The notes: generated from the letters alone by a model not told the origin. Positions 1-5,186 are shown, numbered from the stretch's first letter. The stretch: 9,306 nt of DNA from Spirochaetia bacterium (GCA_900767955.1 CAAGBC010000026.1:1-9306); one strand, 5' to 3'. A program made the numbers and translations.

Positions 1-88
1 GTACGAAAATTTATTGTTACTGTCAATAATAAATAGTAAAAAAAATAATATTTTTTATTTTTTTTGTTGGATTTATTAAAAATATTAT

Positions 89-98
89 TATCTTTGCA
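89..98 (+). promoter_or_regulatory. Bacteroidota -7 element upstream of the first ORF
   Basis: TATCTTTGCA fits the Bacteroidota -7 consensus TANNTTTG, and transcription would begin near 103. Unlike nearly every other promoter here it has no GTATAACTTGG box. A TTG-rich stretch at 64-70 is the only -33 candidate. The leader is short, about 18 bases to the ATG at 121. Confidence 0.6.
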
Positions 99-120
99 GA
101 GTGAAAGAAAAAAAAAATAA

Positions 121-324
121 ATGTTTAACCTAAAAAAAGGCTTACTGCAATTCCTCCCCACCCTGAAGGATGGGGTTTCCTTGCAGGGTTTATATGAAGA
201 AGGTAAACTTTGTGGGTTACCTCTTAATATAACGGCAACAAACATTGTTAAAAATAATTCTAACCACTTTAATGATTATATAGTTGGTAATGTAATTATT
301 TGCGGTTTAGATGAACTTGAATAA
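121..324 (+). CDS. 5'-truncated DUF3846-like small protein (67 aa)
   Basis: Residues 24-67 resemble the C-terminal part of DUF3846 proteins, small phage and plasmid proteins of unknown function: an EEGKLCGLPLN stretch (26-36) followed by DYIVGNVIICG (52-62). The usual N-terminal part of that family is missing. In its place stand 23 residues whose DNA (145-186) is a GC-rich hairpin quite unlike the AT-rich surroundings. The reading frame is intact from ATG 121, which follows a plausible promoter at 89-98, so a short product could be made. I read it as a remnant gene fused to a hairpin insertion rather than a normal gene. The family call rests on pattern memory of a short stretch. The gene ends 14 bases before a strong terminator. 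Confidence 0.5.
   Translation: MFNLKKGLLQFLPTLKDGVSLQGLYEEGKLCGLPLNITATNIVKNNSNHFNDYIVGNVIICGLDELE
145..186. repeat. GC-rich imperfect hairpin, transposon-end-like
   Basis: An outer stem CTGCAA (145-150) pairs with TTGCAG (181-186). An inner hairpin occupies 156-175, with CCCCA against TGGGG, one mismatch, then CC against GG. The shape resembles subterminal hairpins of IS200/IS605-type elements or REP-like palindromes. No transposase or TnpB gene is adjacent within the window. A 20-base hairpin with the same mismatch position lies at 9218-9237. Confidence 0.45.
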
Positions 325-338
325 TTGGTTCTTATAGA

Positions 339-368
339 AGAACGGGTTAACACCCGTTCTTTTTTTTT
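339..368 (+). terminator. Rho-independent terminator (AGAACGGG type)
   Basis: The stem AGAACGGGT / ACCCGTTCT (339-347 with 352-360) has a TAAC loop and a T tract to 368. The same hairpin recurs at 1280-1307 and, slightly varied, at 7663-7692. Confidence 0.9.
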
Positions 369-394
369 GTATATAGTCTTTGTCCCTTTCGTGA

Positions 395-438
395 CATAAA
401 TATACGGAAAAAGCACATACGTTCTTGCCAAGTTATAC
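395..438 (-). promoter_or_regulatory. Reverse promoter Pr, cassette A (degenerate -7)
   Basis: On the minus strand the box GTATAACTTGG (438-428) is followed, 24 bases after its GTATAACTTG core, by TATATTTA (404-397). The last -7 base differs from the TATATTTG found in the other Pr copies, so this may be the weakest one. It points towards the 3' end of the 121-324 ORF. Confidence 0.45.
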
Positions 439-460
439 TGAAAAAAAATGAAAAAGTTAA

Positions 461-502
461 GTATAACTTGGGGGATTCATATCGTTAGATTCCGTATATT
501 TG
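461..502 (+). promoter_or_regulatory. Forward promoter P1, cassette A
   Basis: Box GTATAACTTG (461-470), 24 bases, then TATATTTG (495-502). Transcription from about 509 would give a leader of roughly 160 bases before the ATG at 670. The leader carries a TATAAT at 536-541 that is kept in all six full cassettes. Confidence 0.7.
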
Positions 503-568
503 TACTCGTAAAGAGGGAGAGAACTGCATACTCGTTATAATAAGGTGTAAAAAAAAATTAAAAATTAT

Positions 569-610
569 GTATAACTTGGTATGTAGTAATTGATATTATT
601 CGTATCTTTG
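569..610 (+). promoter_or_regulatory. Forward promoter P2, cassette A
   Basis: Box GTATAACTTG (569-578), 24 bases, then TATCTTTG (603-610). This is the proximal promoter of the frameshifted gene at 670, with a start near 617 and a leader of about 53 bases. Confidence 0.8.
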
Positions 611-656
611 CAATGTAATCAAAAGGAAACATCAAAACGAAGTATTAACTTAATAT

Positions 657-661
657 AGGAG
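657..661 (+). promoter_or_regulatory. Shine-Dalgarno-like AGGAG before the ATG at 670
   Basis: AGGAG lies 8 bases before the ATG. Most Bacteroidota genes, and most genes in this window, have only AT-rich leaders, so this supports 670 as the true start. Confidence 0.6.
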
Positions 662-669
662 AACACACA

Positions 670-1240
670 ATGAGTACAAAGTCTATCAACGCAGTATCAA
701 TGACACACGAACAATTAGTTGACTACTTGTCAACATATAACGCAAAAGGTAGATTCGTTTCAGTTGAATTGCTGACTGAACCTAAAATGAATAAAGGTAG
801 AGGTGCCAACACTAACCCATTGTTGGGTAGAAAAGAAGTCAGTATGCCGTTATAAGTTCAATGCTGACTATGAAAAAGCGTTGCGCAACAAGCAAGCGAG
901 ATTAGGTTTGCCACAAGATTTTGTCAGCGAACCAATGAAAGGCAAGAATTGGTTGTTCAAGAATAAGGTTGAAAAATCACTCAATGATGACACCTTGTAT
1001 ATGAGACTATATCTTGTCCCCGAACAAAAAGTAAATGTCACTTACTACGTTGACGGCAGAACTGCGACTGCGGAAGAAGTAGAGGTAATCAAACAATGGA
1101 CACCAAAGTCAAGCAAGTCGTTCAAACAATTAGAACACGGAATTCCGATTGACGAACAATTGGAAGTACGTTCCCCAAAATTTGAAAGTATCACTAAAAT
1201 CCGAATGGATAGAAAGGAGATAACAATCATACACAGATAA
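670..1240 (+). pseudogene. Frameshifted phage protein gene (two overlapping frames)
   Basis: Frame 1 (670-855, 61 aa) runs through a TEPKMNKGRG..NPLLGRKEVS segment and stops at TAA 853. The next frame (open from 803, ending at TAA 1240) continues with RYKFNADYEKALRNKQARLG, the expected sequel in a family of roughly 180-190-residue phage proteins of unknown function that I recall, with a TEPKMNK, NP.GR..KVS, N.YE order. Skipping one base within about 841-853 joins the halves as RKEVSCRYKFN, giving about 189 residues. The break may be a real +1 insertion that kills the gene, a sequencing error, or a programmed shift. I see no obvious slippery heptamer or stimulating structure. The C-terminal half ends in a basic segment (RMDRKEITIIHR). 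The strong upstream cassette and the AGGAG site suggest the gene was recently functional. Confidence 0.7.
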
Positions 1241-1247
1241 GAGAGAT

Positions 1248-1269
1248 AAGGTACTCAAACGAGTACCTT
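1248..1269 (+). terminator. Upstream hairpin of a tandem terminator (AAGGTACTC type)
   Basis: AAGGTACTC (1248-1256) pairs with GAGTACCTT (1261-1269) around an AAAC loop. Only a short interrupted T run follows. It pairs with the stronger terminator at 1280, and the same two-hairpin order recurs at 7631-7692. Confidence 0.7.
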
Positions 1270-1279
1270 TCTTTGTATG

Positions 1280-1307
1280 GAACGGGTTAACACCCGTTCT
1301 TTTTTTT
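1280..1307 (+). terminator. Rho-independent terminator (GAACGGG type)
   Basis: The stem GAACGGGT / ACCCGTTC (1280-1287 with 1292-1299) has a TAAC loop and eight T. It closes the 670-1240 unit. Confidence 0.9.
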
Positions 1308-1333
1308 GTATAGTTTTTGTCCCTTTCGTGACA

Positions 1334-1375
1334 CAAATATACGGAAAAGTCACACACGTTCTTGCCAAGTTATAC
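1334..1375 (-). promoter_or_regulatory. Reverse promoter Pr, cassette B
   Basis: Minus-strand box GTATAACTTG (1375-1366), 24 bases, then TATATTTG (1341-1334). It points into the terminators and the 3' end of the frameshifted gene. Confidence 0.6.
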
Positions 1376-1396
1376 TGAAAAAAAATGAAAAGTTAA

Positions 1397-1438
1397 GTAT
1401 AACTTGGGGGATTCATATCGTTGAGTTTCGTATATTTG
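1397..1438 (+). promoter_or_regulatory. Forward promoter P1, cassette B
   Basis: Box 1397-1406, 24 bases, TATATTTG at 1431-1438. Confidence 0.7.
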
Positions 1439-1503
1439 TACTTGTAAAAAGGGAAAGAACCGCACACCCATTATAATAATAAATAAAAAAAAATGAAAAT
1501 TAT

Positions 1504-1545
1504 GTATAACTTGGTAAATAGGTATTGATATTATTCATATCTTTG
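1504..1545 (+). promoter_or_regulatory. Forward promoter P2, cassette B
   Basis: Box 1504-1513, 24 bases, TATCTTTG at 1538-1545. It drives the MGQYY-family gene, with a start near 1552. Confidence 0.8.
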
Positions 1546-1582
1546 CACCATAGAAATCAAAAGAAAACATTAACTAAAAAAA

Positions 1583-1590
1583 AAGGAGGT
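1583..1590 (+). promoter_or_regulatory. Near-perfect Shine-Dalgarno AAGGAGGT
   Basis: A full-length anti-SD match sits 4 bases before the ATG at 1595. Such a strong site is unusual for a Bacteroidota-type gene and unique in this window. It fixes the start codon. Confidence 0.7.
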
Positions 1591-1594
1591 TACA

Positions 1595-2272
1595 ATGGGA
1601 CAATATTACAGAGGTGCAATTTTAGGTAAAGAAAGCATTGAAGAACAAAAAATAACTATTGAGAAAGCATTATGTTGTTATATACACGGCAATGGTTCCA
1701 AACTAATGGAACATTCTTATGTTGGTAACACTTATGTAGGTGCTTATGTTAAATTATTAGCAGAACAATATTATGGATATCCATTTGTATGGGTAGGAGA
1801 TTATGCTGATGATAAATTTAATGTTAATGTCTTTGAATTAGCAAACCAATACATAAATGATTTTATCAAAGTCAACGCAGAAAAACAAGGGTATGTTAGA
1901 GAAAATGACTCAACTTTTAGCAAATTTATGAGATATGATAGTGGGGATATGATTATTTTATCGGCACTGAAAGATGAAGATGCTTTTGCGGAAAAGTATA
2001 CCTTTAAAGAAGTTGGGGGTAATCAATTAGATTATAAATACATTCTTAATTTAGATAAAAAACAATACGTTAAGATACCCGAATATAATGAGAATGAATG
2101 GACTATACACCCATTACCATTACTTTGTGCAGACGGAAACGGAAGAGGTGGTGGAGATTATAGCGGTTCTGATATGGATAAGGTTGGCGTTTGGGCGTAT
2201 GATAAAATCGGAATATCTAACGAAATACCAAATGGTTTTACTGAATTGGTAGTGAACTTTGAAGAACAATAA
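1595..2272 (+). CDS. MGQYY-family phage/plasmid protein (225 aa)
   Basis: The product begins MGQYY and carries, in order, KLMEHSYVGN (36-45), FVWVGDYAD (64-72), KYILNLDKKQYV (148-159), IHPLPLLCADGNGRGGGDYSG (171-191, of which the Gly-rich core is the clearest part) and VGVWAYDKIG (197-206). I recognise this motif set from a conserved hypothetical family of phages and mobile elements; the function is unknown. There is no signal peptide or membrane segment, so it is probably cytoplasmic. The length looks complete for the family. It is transcribed from P1/P2 of cassette B and translated from a perfect Shine-Dalgarno site. No terminator follows: a minimal P2 promoter begins 12 bases after the stop, so the small gene at 2369 may be co-transcribed. 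Confidence 0.85.
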   Translation: MGQYYRGAILGKESIEEQKITIEKALCCYIHGNGSKLMEHSYVGNTYVGAYVKLLAEQYYGYPFVWVGDYADDKFNVNVFELANQYINDFIKVNAEKQGYVRENDSTFSKFMRYDSGDMIILSALKDEDAFAEKYTFKEVGGNQLDYKYILNLDKKQYVKIPEYNENEWTIHPLPLLCADGNGRGGGDYSGSDMDKVGVWAYDKIGISNEIPNGFTELVVNFEEQ

Positions 2273-2283
2273 ATAAAATTTAT

Positions 2284-2325
2284 GTATAACTTGGTATATA
2301 GTAATTGATAAAAGTATTATTTTCG
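2284..2325 (+). promoter_or_regulatory. Minimal P2 promoter C (variant -7 TATTTTCG)
   Basis: Box 2284-2293, 24 bases, then TATTTTCG (2318-2325), followed by CAGGG. There is no Pr, no P1 and no preceding terminator. The same variant -7 occurs only in the other minimal copy at 5246-5253. Confidence 0.7.
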
Positions 2326-2368
2326 CAGGGTAAACAAAAAGAAATATTAACAATAAAATAAAGATAAA

Positions 2369-2581
2369 ATGACTTTAAAAACAAAATATGAAAATATAGA
2401 GATAAAGTGTCTAAATATGGCACACACGAACAATACAATAGTTTCAACAAACGATTTTAATGGAAAATACGTTTCTTTTATGGTACGGAAGAAACGAATA
2501 GCAGAAAAGATTGTAATGTCTAATGTCATTAAAAAGTTAACGTATCTTCGTTTAAAAAAAGAATACGATAAACTAAATTAA
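2369..2581 (+). CDS. Small basic protein of unknown function (70 aa)
   Basis: I do not recognise the family. The protein is lysine-rich, especially residues 41-66 (RKKRIAEK, VIKKLTYLRLKKEYDK), and the C-terminal half looks helical. A nucleic-acid-binding role would fit but is only a guess. ATG 2369 follows a typical AT-rich leader containing ATATTAAC, 44 bases after the -7 element at 2318-2325, which favours this start. It sits directly behind the MGQYY gene with no terminator between, suggesting partial co-expression. A GGGGG...CCCCC hairpin without a clear T tract follows at 2590-2621. Confidence 0.65.
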   Translation: MTLKTKYENIEIKCLNMAHTNNTIVSTNDFNGKYVSFMVRKKRIAEKIVMSNVIKKLTYLRLKKEYDKLN

Positions 2582-2589
2582 AAAGGAAT

Positions 2590-2621
2590 GGGGGAAAATG
2601 TATACAAACATTTTAACCCCC
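2590..2621 (+). terminator. Long hairpin after the 2369-2581 gene, weak terminator candidate
   Basis: GGGGG (2590-2594) pairs with CCCCC (2617-2621). Inside it AAAATGT (2595-2601) pairs with ACATTTT (2608-2614). Only two T follow, so it may be an RNA-stabilising end or a processing site rather than an intrinsic terminator. Confidence 0.45.
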
Positions 2622-2719
2622 CTTAAAAACATAATAGTTAACTATTTTAATTCCCTTTATAATAAATAGTTAATTTTTTGAAAAGTTGCGGTTTTGTTTT
2701 GAAAAAAAATGTTTTTTTG
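2622..2719. other. AT-rich spacer with a small palindrome
   Basis: It holds the palindrome AATAGTTAACTATT (near 2632-2645), an AATAGTTAA repeat close to 2666, and homopolymer A and T runs. I see no ORF or promoter here. Confidence 0.4.
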
Positions 2720-2745
2720 GCAAGGGTAACACCTTGCTTTTTTTT
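2720..2745 (+). terminator. Rho-independent terminator (GCAAGG type)
   Basis: The stem GCAAGG (2720-2725) / CCTTGC (2732-2737) has a GTAACA loop and eight T. Relatives occur at 3694 and 6175. Confidence 0.85.
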
Positions 2746-2760
2746 GTCCCTTTCGTGATA

Positions 2761-2802
2761 CAAATATACGGAAAAAAAACATACATTTCCCTCAAGTTAT
2801 AC
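2761..2802 (-). promoter_or_regulatory. Reverse promoter Pr, cassette D
   Basis: Minus-strand box GTATAACTTG (2802-2793), 24 bases, TATATTTG (2768-2761). It points towards the hairpin and spacer behind the 2369 gene. Confidence 0.6.
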
Positions 2803-2823
2803 TGAAAAAAATAAAATCTTTAA

Positions 2824-2865
2824 GTATAACTTGGTATATAGGTATTGATATTATTTGTATCTTTG
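2824..2865 (+). promoter_or_regulatory. Forward promoter P2, cassette D
   Basis: Box 2824-2833, 24 bases, TATCTTTG at 2858-2865. It drives the 28-residue ORF and the methyltransferase. The leader here lacks the shared ATATTAAC motif near the -7. Confidence 0.8.
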
Positions 2866-2925
2866 CAGTGAAATAAAAAAAATGAGTCATTATAATTGAA
2901 GTAAAAACTTTAAAAATTTATTGAT

Positions 2926-3012
2926 ATGTTATTAACTCAAGAAGAAATTGACGAATTAGTAAAATCGAAAATAGAACTGATTGATATGATATTTGAACAT
3001 AATAATGAATAA
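2926..3012 (+). CDS. Mini-ORF, acidic 28-residue peptide
   Basis: The peptide reads MLLTQEEIDELVKSKIELID followed by MIFEHNNE. It is one amphipathic, acidic helix with a hydrophobic heptad-like pattern. It starts about 54 bases after the estimated P2 start and ends 16 bases before the methyltransferase ATG, so it would be the first gene of a two-gene transcript. It may be a genuine small protein or a leader peptide that tunes methyltransferase translation. There is no family match I can name. Codon use is like the neighbours. Confidence 0.45.
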   Translation: MLLTQEEIDELVKSKIELIDMIFEHNNE

Positions 3013-3028
3013 ATAATAAAACTAACTT

Positions 3029-3667
3029 ATGAAAACAAATTTAAACGAAAGTAGTGCAAGAGGAAAAAACTCAGCATATAGTTGTAATGGTGCTTCTAAT
3101 CATTCTAATATAGAAAGAGAAGAAAACGATTTTTATGCAACACCACCGATTGCTACAAAGGTATTAGTTAAATATCTAAAAGAAAACTACCCAAATATAA
3201 AAGATAAAACAATATGGGAACCTGCTTGTGGAAAAGGAGATATATCAAAGGTATTAACCGAAAATGGATTTAACGTATGCTCTTCTGATATAATAAATAG
3301 AGGTTATGGTATATGTGGAGAAGGTATGAATTTTTTGGAGTTTACTGATGAAAGGAATTGTAACATTATAACAAATCCACCTTACAAATATGCCAAAGAA
3401 TTTGTTGAAAAAGCAATGGAACTCATAACAGATGATAACTATTGTTGTATGCTTTTAAAACTAACCTTTTTAGAGGGGAAGAAACGATATGAAATGTTTA
3501 AGAAATACCCACCAATGAAAGTATTAGTTTTTAGTGATAGAATAAATTGCGCTCTTGGTGGAGATTTTGAAAACACTAATGAAATTGGCGGTGCAGTCTG
3601 TTATGCTTGGTATATTTGGAAAAAAGGTTATCAAGGAAAAACTGAAATTGATTGGTTGAGAATTTAA
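3029..3667 (+). CDS. Orphan phage-type DNA adenine methyltransferase (212 aa)
   Basis: The product is a class I SAM-dependent DNA methyltransferase. Residues 34-40 (DFYATPP) are the conserved N-terminal element of phage Dam-like enzymes. Residues 63-73 (WEPACGKGDIS) form the AdoMet-binding motif I, SDI at 86-88 is motif II, and NPPY at 116-119 is the catalytic motif IV typical of N6-adenine methylases. The C-terminal AWYIWKKG (193-200) also fits the family. No cognate restriction endonuclease or specificity subunit is near, so it is an orphan methylase, likely protecting the element's DNA from host restriction or marking it for regulation. The length is normal for single-domain phage enzymes. 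It is expressed from cassette D and ends at a clear terminator. The target sequence cannot be read from the protein. Confidence 0.93.
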   Translation: MKTNLNESSARGKNSAYSCNGASNHSNIEREENDFYATPPIATKVLVKYLKENYPNIKDKTIWEPACGKGDISKVLTENGFNVCSSDIINRGYGICGEGMNFLEFTDERNCNIITNPPYKYAKEFVEKAMELITDDNYCCMLLKLTFLEGKKRYEMFKKYPPMKVLVFSDRINCALGGDFENTNEIGGAVCYAWYIWKKGYQGKTEIDWLRI

Positions 3668-3693
3668 AGTTGCATATTATTCATAACTATTGA

Positions 3694-3720
3694 GCAGGGA
3701 ATAACACCCTGCTTTTTTTT
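3694..3720 (+). terminator. Rho-independent terminator (GCAGGG type)
   Basis: The stem GCAGGG (3694-3699) / CCCTGC (3707-3712) is followed by eight T. It closes the methyltransferase unit. Confidence 0.9.
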
Positions 3721-3745
3721 ATAGTCTTTGTCCCTTTCAGTGATA

Positions 3746-3787
3746 CAAATATACGGAAAAAGCACATAGGTTCTTGTCAAGTTATAG
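3746..3787 (-). promoter_or_regulatory. Reverse promoter Pr, cassette E (box variant CTATAACTTG)
   Basis: The minus-strand box (3787-3778) has one change from consensus. After 24 bases comes TATATTTG (3753-3746). It points at the methyltransferase 3' end. Confidence 0.55.
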
Positions 3788-3809
3788 TGAAAAAAAATAA
3801 AATCTTTAA

Positions 3810-3851
3810 GTATAACTTGGGGGATTCATATCATTGGATTCCGTATATTTG
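3810..3851 (+). promoter_or_regulatory. Forward promoter P1, cassette E
   Basis: Box 3810-3819, 24 bases, TATATTTG at 3844-3851. Confidence 0.7.
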
Positions 3852-3915
3852 TACTCGTAAAGAGGGAGAGAACTGCACACCCGTATAATAATGAATAAAA
3901 AAAAGTGAAAATTAT

Positions 3916-3957
3916 GTATAACTTGGTAGATAGGTATTGATATTATTCATATCTTTG
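3916..3957 (+). promoter_or_regulatory. Forward promoter P2, cassette E
   Basis: Box 3916-3925, 24 bases, TATCTTTG at 3950-3957. It drives the two-gene operon 4003-4712. Confidence 0.8.
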
Positions 3958-4002
3958 CACCATAGAAATCAAAAGAAATATTAACCATTAAAAAGTACAA
4001 TT

Positions 4003-4449
4003 ATGAAAGAAATCACAAATTATGTTGCGTTTAACGGAGTTATGTTTGAAAACAAAGAAAAATGTTTAACCTATGAAAACGATGCAATAAATAATTTATT
4101 CGAAGAATATTTTAAGACTATTGATTATCTTGAAACAGATGAATTTGAATTGTTCGATGGGTTTGGTTCGGAAGACAACTTAATAGATATCGTTGACGTG
4201 AAATCAACCAAAGATTTACTTATAATTTTTGGCATTAGTCTATATTTTTTAGATGAAGTAGGTTTTAAAGATGATGTAAAAGAAAAAAAGATAGAAGAAA
4301 TAAAAACTCTTTTAGAAAAAGTCTTAAACGATGATGAAGATAGACTTATAGTCTATCGTGGGGAATATGAACGACAAGAGTTTAGCATTGTTTCTACAAC
4401 AAAGAAACTAACTTCTGAAATCTTAAATTTTCACAACAAAAAAAACTAA
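4003..4449 (+). CDS. Acidic phage-type protein of unknown function (148 aa)
   Basis: The N-terminus, YVAFNGVMFENKEKCLTYE (7-25), fits a short module I recall at the start of many phage proteins of unknown function: an aromatic strand, a G..F turn, then C..YE. The rest is acidic and helix-rich (for example residues 91-107, KEKKIEEIKTLLEKVLN). There is no catalytic motif, signal peptide or membrane segment. ATG 4003 lies 17 bases after the shared ATATTAAC leader. The next gene starts 5 bases after its stop, so the two are one operon and their products may act together. No function can be assigned. Confidence 0.75.
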   Translation: MKEITNYVAFNGVMFENKEKCLTYENDAINNLFEEYFKTIDYLETDEFELFDGFGSEDNLIDIVDVKSTKDLLIIFGISLYFLDEVGFKDDVKEKKIEEIKTLLEKVLNDDEDRLIVYRGEYERQEFSIVSTTKKLTSEILNFHNKKN

Positions 4450-4454
4450 TAAAT

Positions 4455-4712
4455 ATGGAAAAAATAGATTTAGTTTATCAACATTTACAAGACAATGCAA
4501 TGTCGGTTGATGATATCAGTGAAGATAATGGTACAATAGAAATAACTATCTATTTGGGAGATTGGAAACACTCTCATAAAAGGTTAGATTATCTAATGGG
4601 ACTGATTGATTATGAACTAATCAAGGAAGTTGAAGAACCTAATGATGATGATGAGTATGATGACGCATATACAAGTGTACATTACTATAAATTCAAGGGT
4701 TTAAATAAATAA
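4455..4712 (+). CDS. Small acidic GDWKHSH-motif protein (85 aa)
   Basis: Residues 31-48 (ITIYLGDWKHSHKRLDYLM) form a GDWKH.H element that I recall in small phage proteins of unknown role. The His/Asp/Trp cluster could bind metal or a ligand, but this is inference. An Asp/Glu-rich stretch follows at 58-71 (EVEEPNDDDEYDDA). It is the second gene of an operon with 4003-4449 (5-base gap), has no promoter of its own, and its TAA stop is built into the first bases of the terminator stem. Highly acidic small proteins of mobile elements sometimes mimic DNA, an untested possibility here. Confidence 0.75.
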   Translation: MEKIDLVYQHLQDNAMSVDDISEDNGTIEITIYLGDWKHSHKRLDYLMGLIDYELIKEVEEPNDDDEYDDAYTSVHYYKFKGLNK

Positions 4713-4738
4713 GGTACTCGAATGAGTACCTTTTTTTT
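4711..4738 (+). terminator. Rho-independent terminator (AAGGTACTC type)
   Basis: AAGGTACTC (4711-4719) pairs with GAGTACCTT (4724-4732) around a GAAT loop, with T to 4738. The stem starts inside the stop codon of the gene before it. Confidence 0.9.
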
Positions 4739-4767
4739 GTATATAGTTTTTTTTCCCTTTCGTGATA

Positions 4768-4809
4768 CAAATATATGGAAAAAACACATACGTTCTTGTT
4801 AAGTTATAC
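4768..4809 (-). promoter_or_regulatory. Reverse promoter Pr, cassette F (box variant GTATAACTTA)
   Basis: Minus-strand box 4809-4800 has one change. After 24 bases comes TATATTTG (4775-4768). It points into the terminator of the 4003-4712 operon. Confidence 0.55.
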
Positions 4810-4832
4810 TGAAAAAAAAAATAAAAAGTTAA

Positions 4833-4874
4833 GTATAACTTGGTATATAGGTATTGATAAAAGTATTATCTTTG
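4833..4874 (+). promoter_or_regulatory. Forward promoter P2, cassette F
   Basis: Box 4833-4842, 24 bases, TATCTTTG at 4867-4874. Its position rules out the upstream TTG start at 4854, which lies inside the promoter. Confidence 0.8.
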
Positions 4875-4904
4875 CACCATAGAAATCAAGAAATATTTAC
4901 AATT

Positions 4905-5186
4905 ATGACAAGAAAACAATTAACATCGGCGATTATTAAATTATTTAAAAAGCACAAAATAAATGAATTTTCTTCTTATGTTGAAGAAATCGTTTTATTC
5001 AGTACAGATAATACAATTTGTAAAGCGACTTCAATTATATTGAATGAGCGTACAAAAGGATTTGAAGTAACCCTAACCATTGACAATGGTTACTCGGTAC
5101 AAGAGGTTTATACACATAAACAATTACCTCTCCCTATTTTATTTAGGTTGTATAAATGGTTTTGCGAAAACAATTTTAAATTATAA
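4905..5186 (+). CDS. Small protein of unknown function (93 aa)
   Basis: I chose ATG 4905. A longer frame from TTG 4854 would begin upstream of the transcription start expected from P2, and ATG 4905 has the usual leader ending in ACAATT. The protein begins MTRKQLTSAIIKLFKKHKIN, a basic helical start. It then has a beta-rich middle, with STDNTICKATSIIL and GFEVTLTIDNGYSVQEVYTH, and ends in an aromatic helix (LFRLYKWFCENNF). This alpha-beta-alpha outline is compact and cytoplasmic. I know no family for it. There is no terminator before the next promoter, which begins 25 bases after the stop. Confidence 0.75.
   Translation: MTRKQLTSAIIKLFKKHKINEFSSYVEEIVLFSTDNTICKATSIILNERTKGFEVTLTIDNGYSVQEVYTHKQLPLPILFRLYKWFCENNFKL

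Larger units (their letters stand above)
371..649 (+). repeat. Full intergenic promoter cassette A (Pr, P1, P2)
   Basis: This is the first of six full copies of the intergenic repeat. It holds an inverted pair AAGTTATACT (430-439) / AGTATAACTT (460-469), which are the boxes of back-to-back promoters. A second direct copy of the box lies 108 bases downstream at 569. The module ends in a leader with GTATTAAC (642-649). Confidence 0.85.
1310..1574 (+). repeat. Full intergenic promoter cassette B (Pr, P1, P2)
   Basis: Inverted boxes lie at 1367-1376 and 1396-1405, and the direct box repeat is 107 bases apart (1397, 1504). It closely matches cassettes A and E. The shared leader ends in ATTAAC at 1569-1574. 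Confidence 0.85.
2746..2865 (+). repeat. Short intergenic promoter cassette D (Pr, P2 only)
   Basis: Pr and P2 are back to back, with inverted boxes at 2794-2803 and 2823-2832. Relative to the full form, the roughly 107-base segment between the two direct GTATAACTTGG copies is absent. That is the product expected from recombination between those copies. Confidence 0.8.
3721..3985 (+). repeat. Full intergenic promoter cassette E (Pr, P1, P2)
   Basis: Pr and P1 form nested inverted repeats. The outer arms are TACAAATATACGG (3744-3756) and its perfect complement at 3841-3853. The inner arms are AAGTTATA / TATAACTT. The direct box repeat is 106 bases apart (3810, 3916). The leader ends in ATATTAAC at 3978-3985. 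Confidence 0.85.
4741..4900 (+). repeat. Short intergenic promoter cassette F (Pr, P2 only)
   Basis: Inverted boxes lie at 4801-4810 and 4832-4841. As in cassette D, the segment between the direct box copies is missing. The leader ends in ATATTTAC. Confidence 0.8.

Noticed and set aside
430..469. loxP-like or invertible-promoter recombination site at the AAGTTATACT/AGTATAACTT pair
   Set aside because: No recombinase gene is in the window, and the arms coincide exactly with promoter boxes at fixed distance from -7 elements.
523..560. Attenuator hairpin ACACC...GGTGT in the P1 leader
   Set aside because: Pairing exists only in cassettes I and J and is lost in A, B, E and K; it is followed by A and not T runs.
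803..1240. An independent 145-residue gene starting at ATG 803
   Set aside because: Its first residues are an out-of-frame reading of the upstream gene; family-like sequence begins only after about 845, so it is the second half of a frameshifted gene.
1130..1357. Minus-strand frames spanning cassette and terminator (also 6021-6360, 8383-8577, 2120-2353)
   Set aside because: They begin upstream of or inside Pr, look alike only because they cross the same repeat, and overlap well-supported plus-strand genes.
4854..4904. Upstream TTG start giving a 110-residue version of the 4905 gene
   Set aside because: The extra codons lie inside the P2 promoter and upstream of the expected transcription start.
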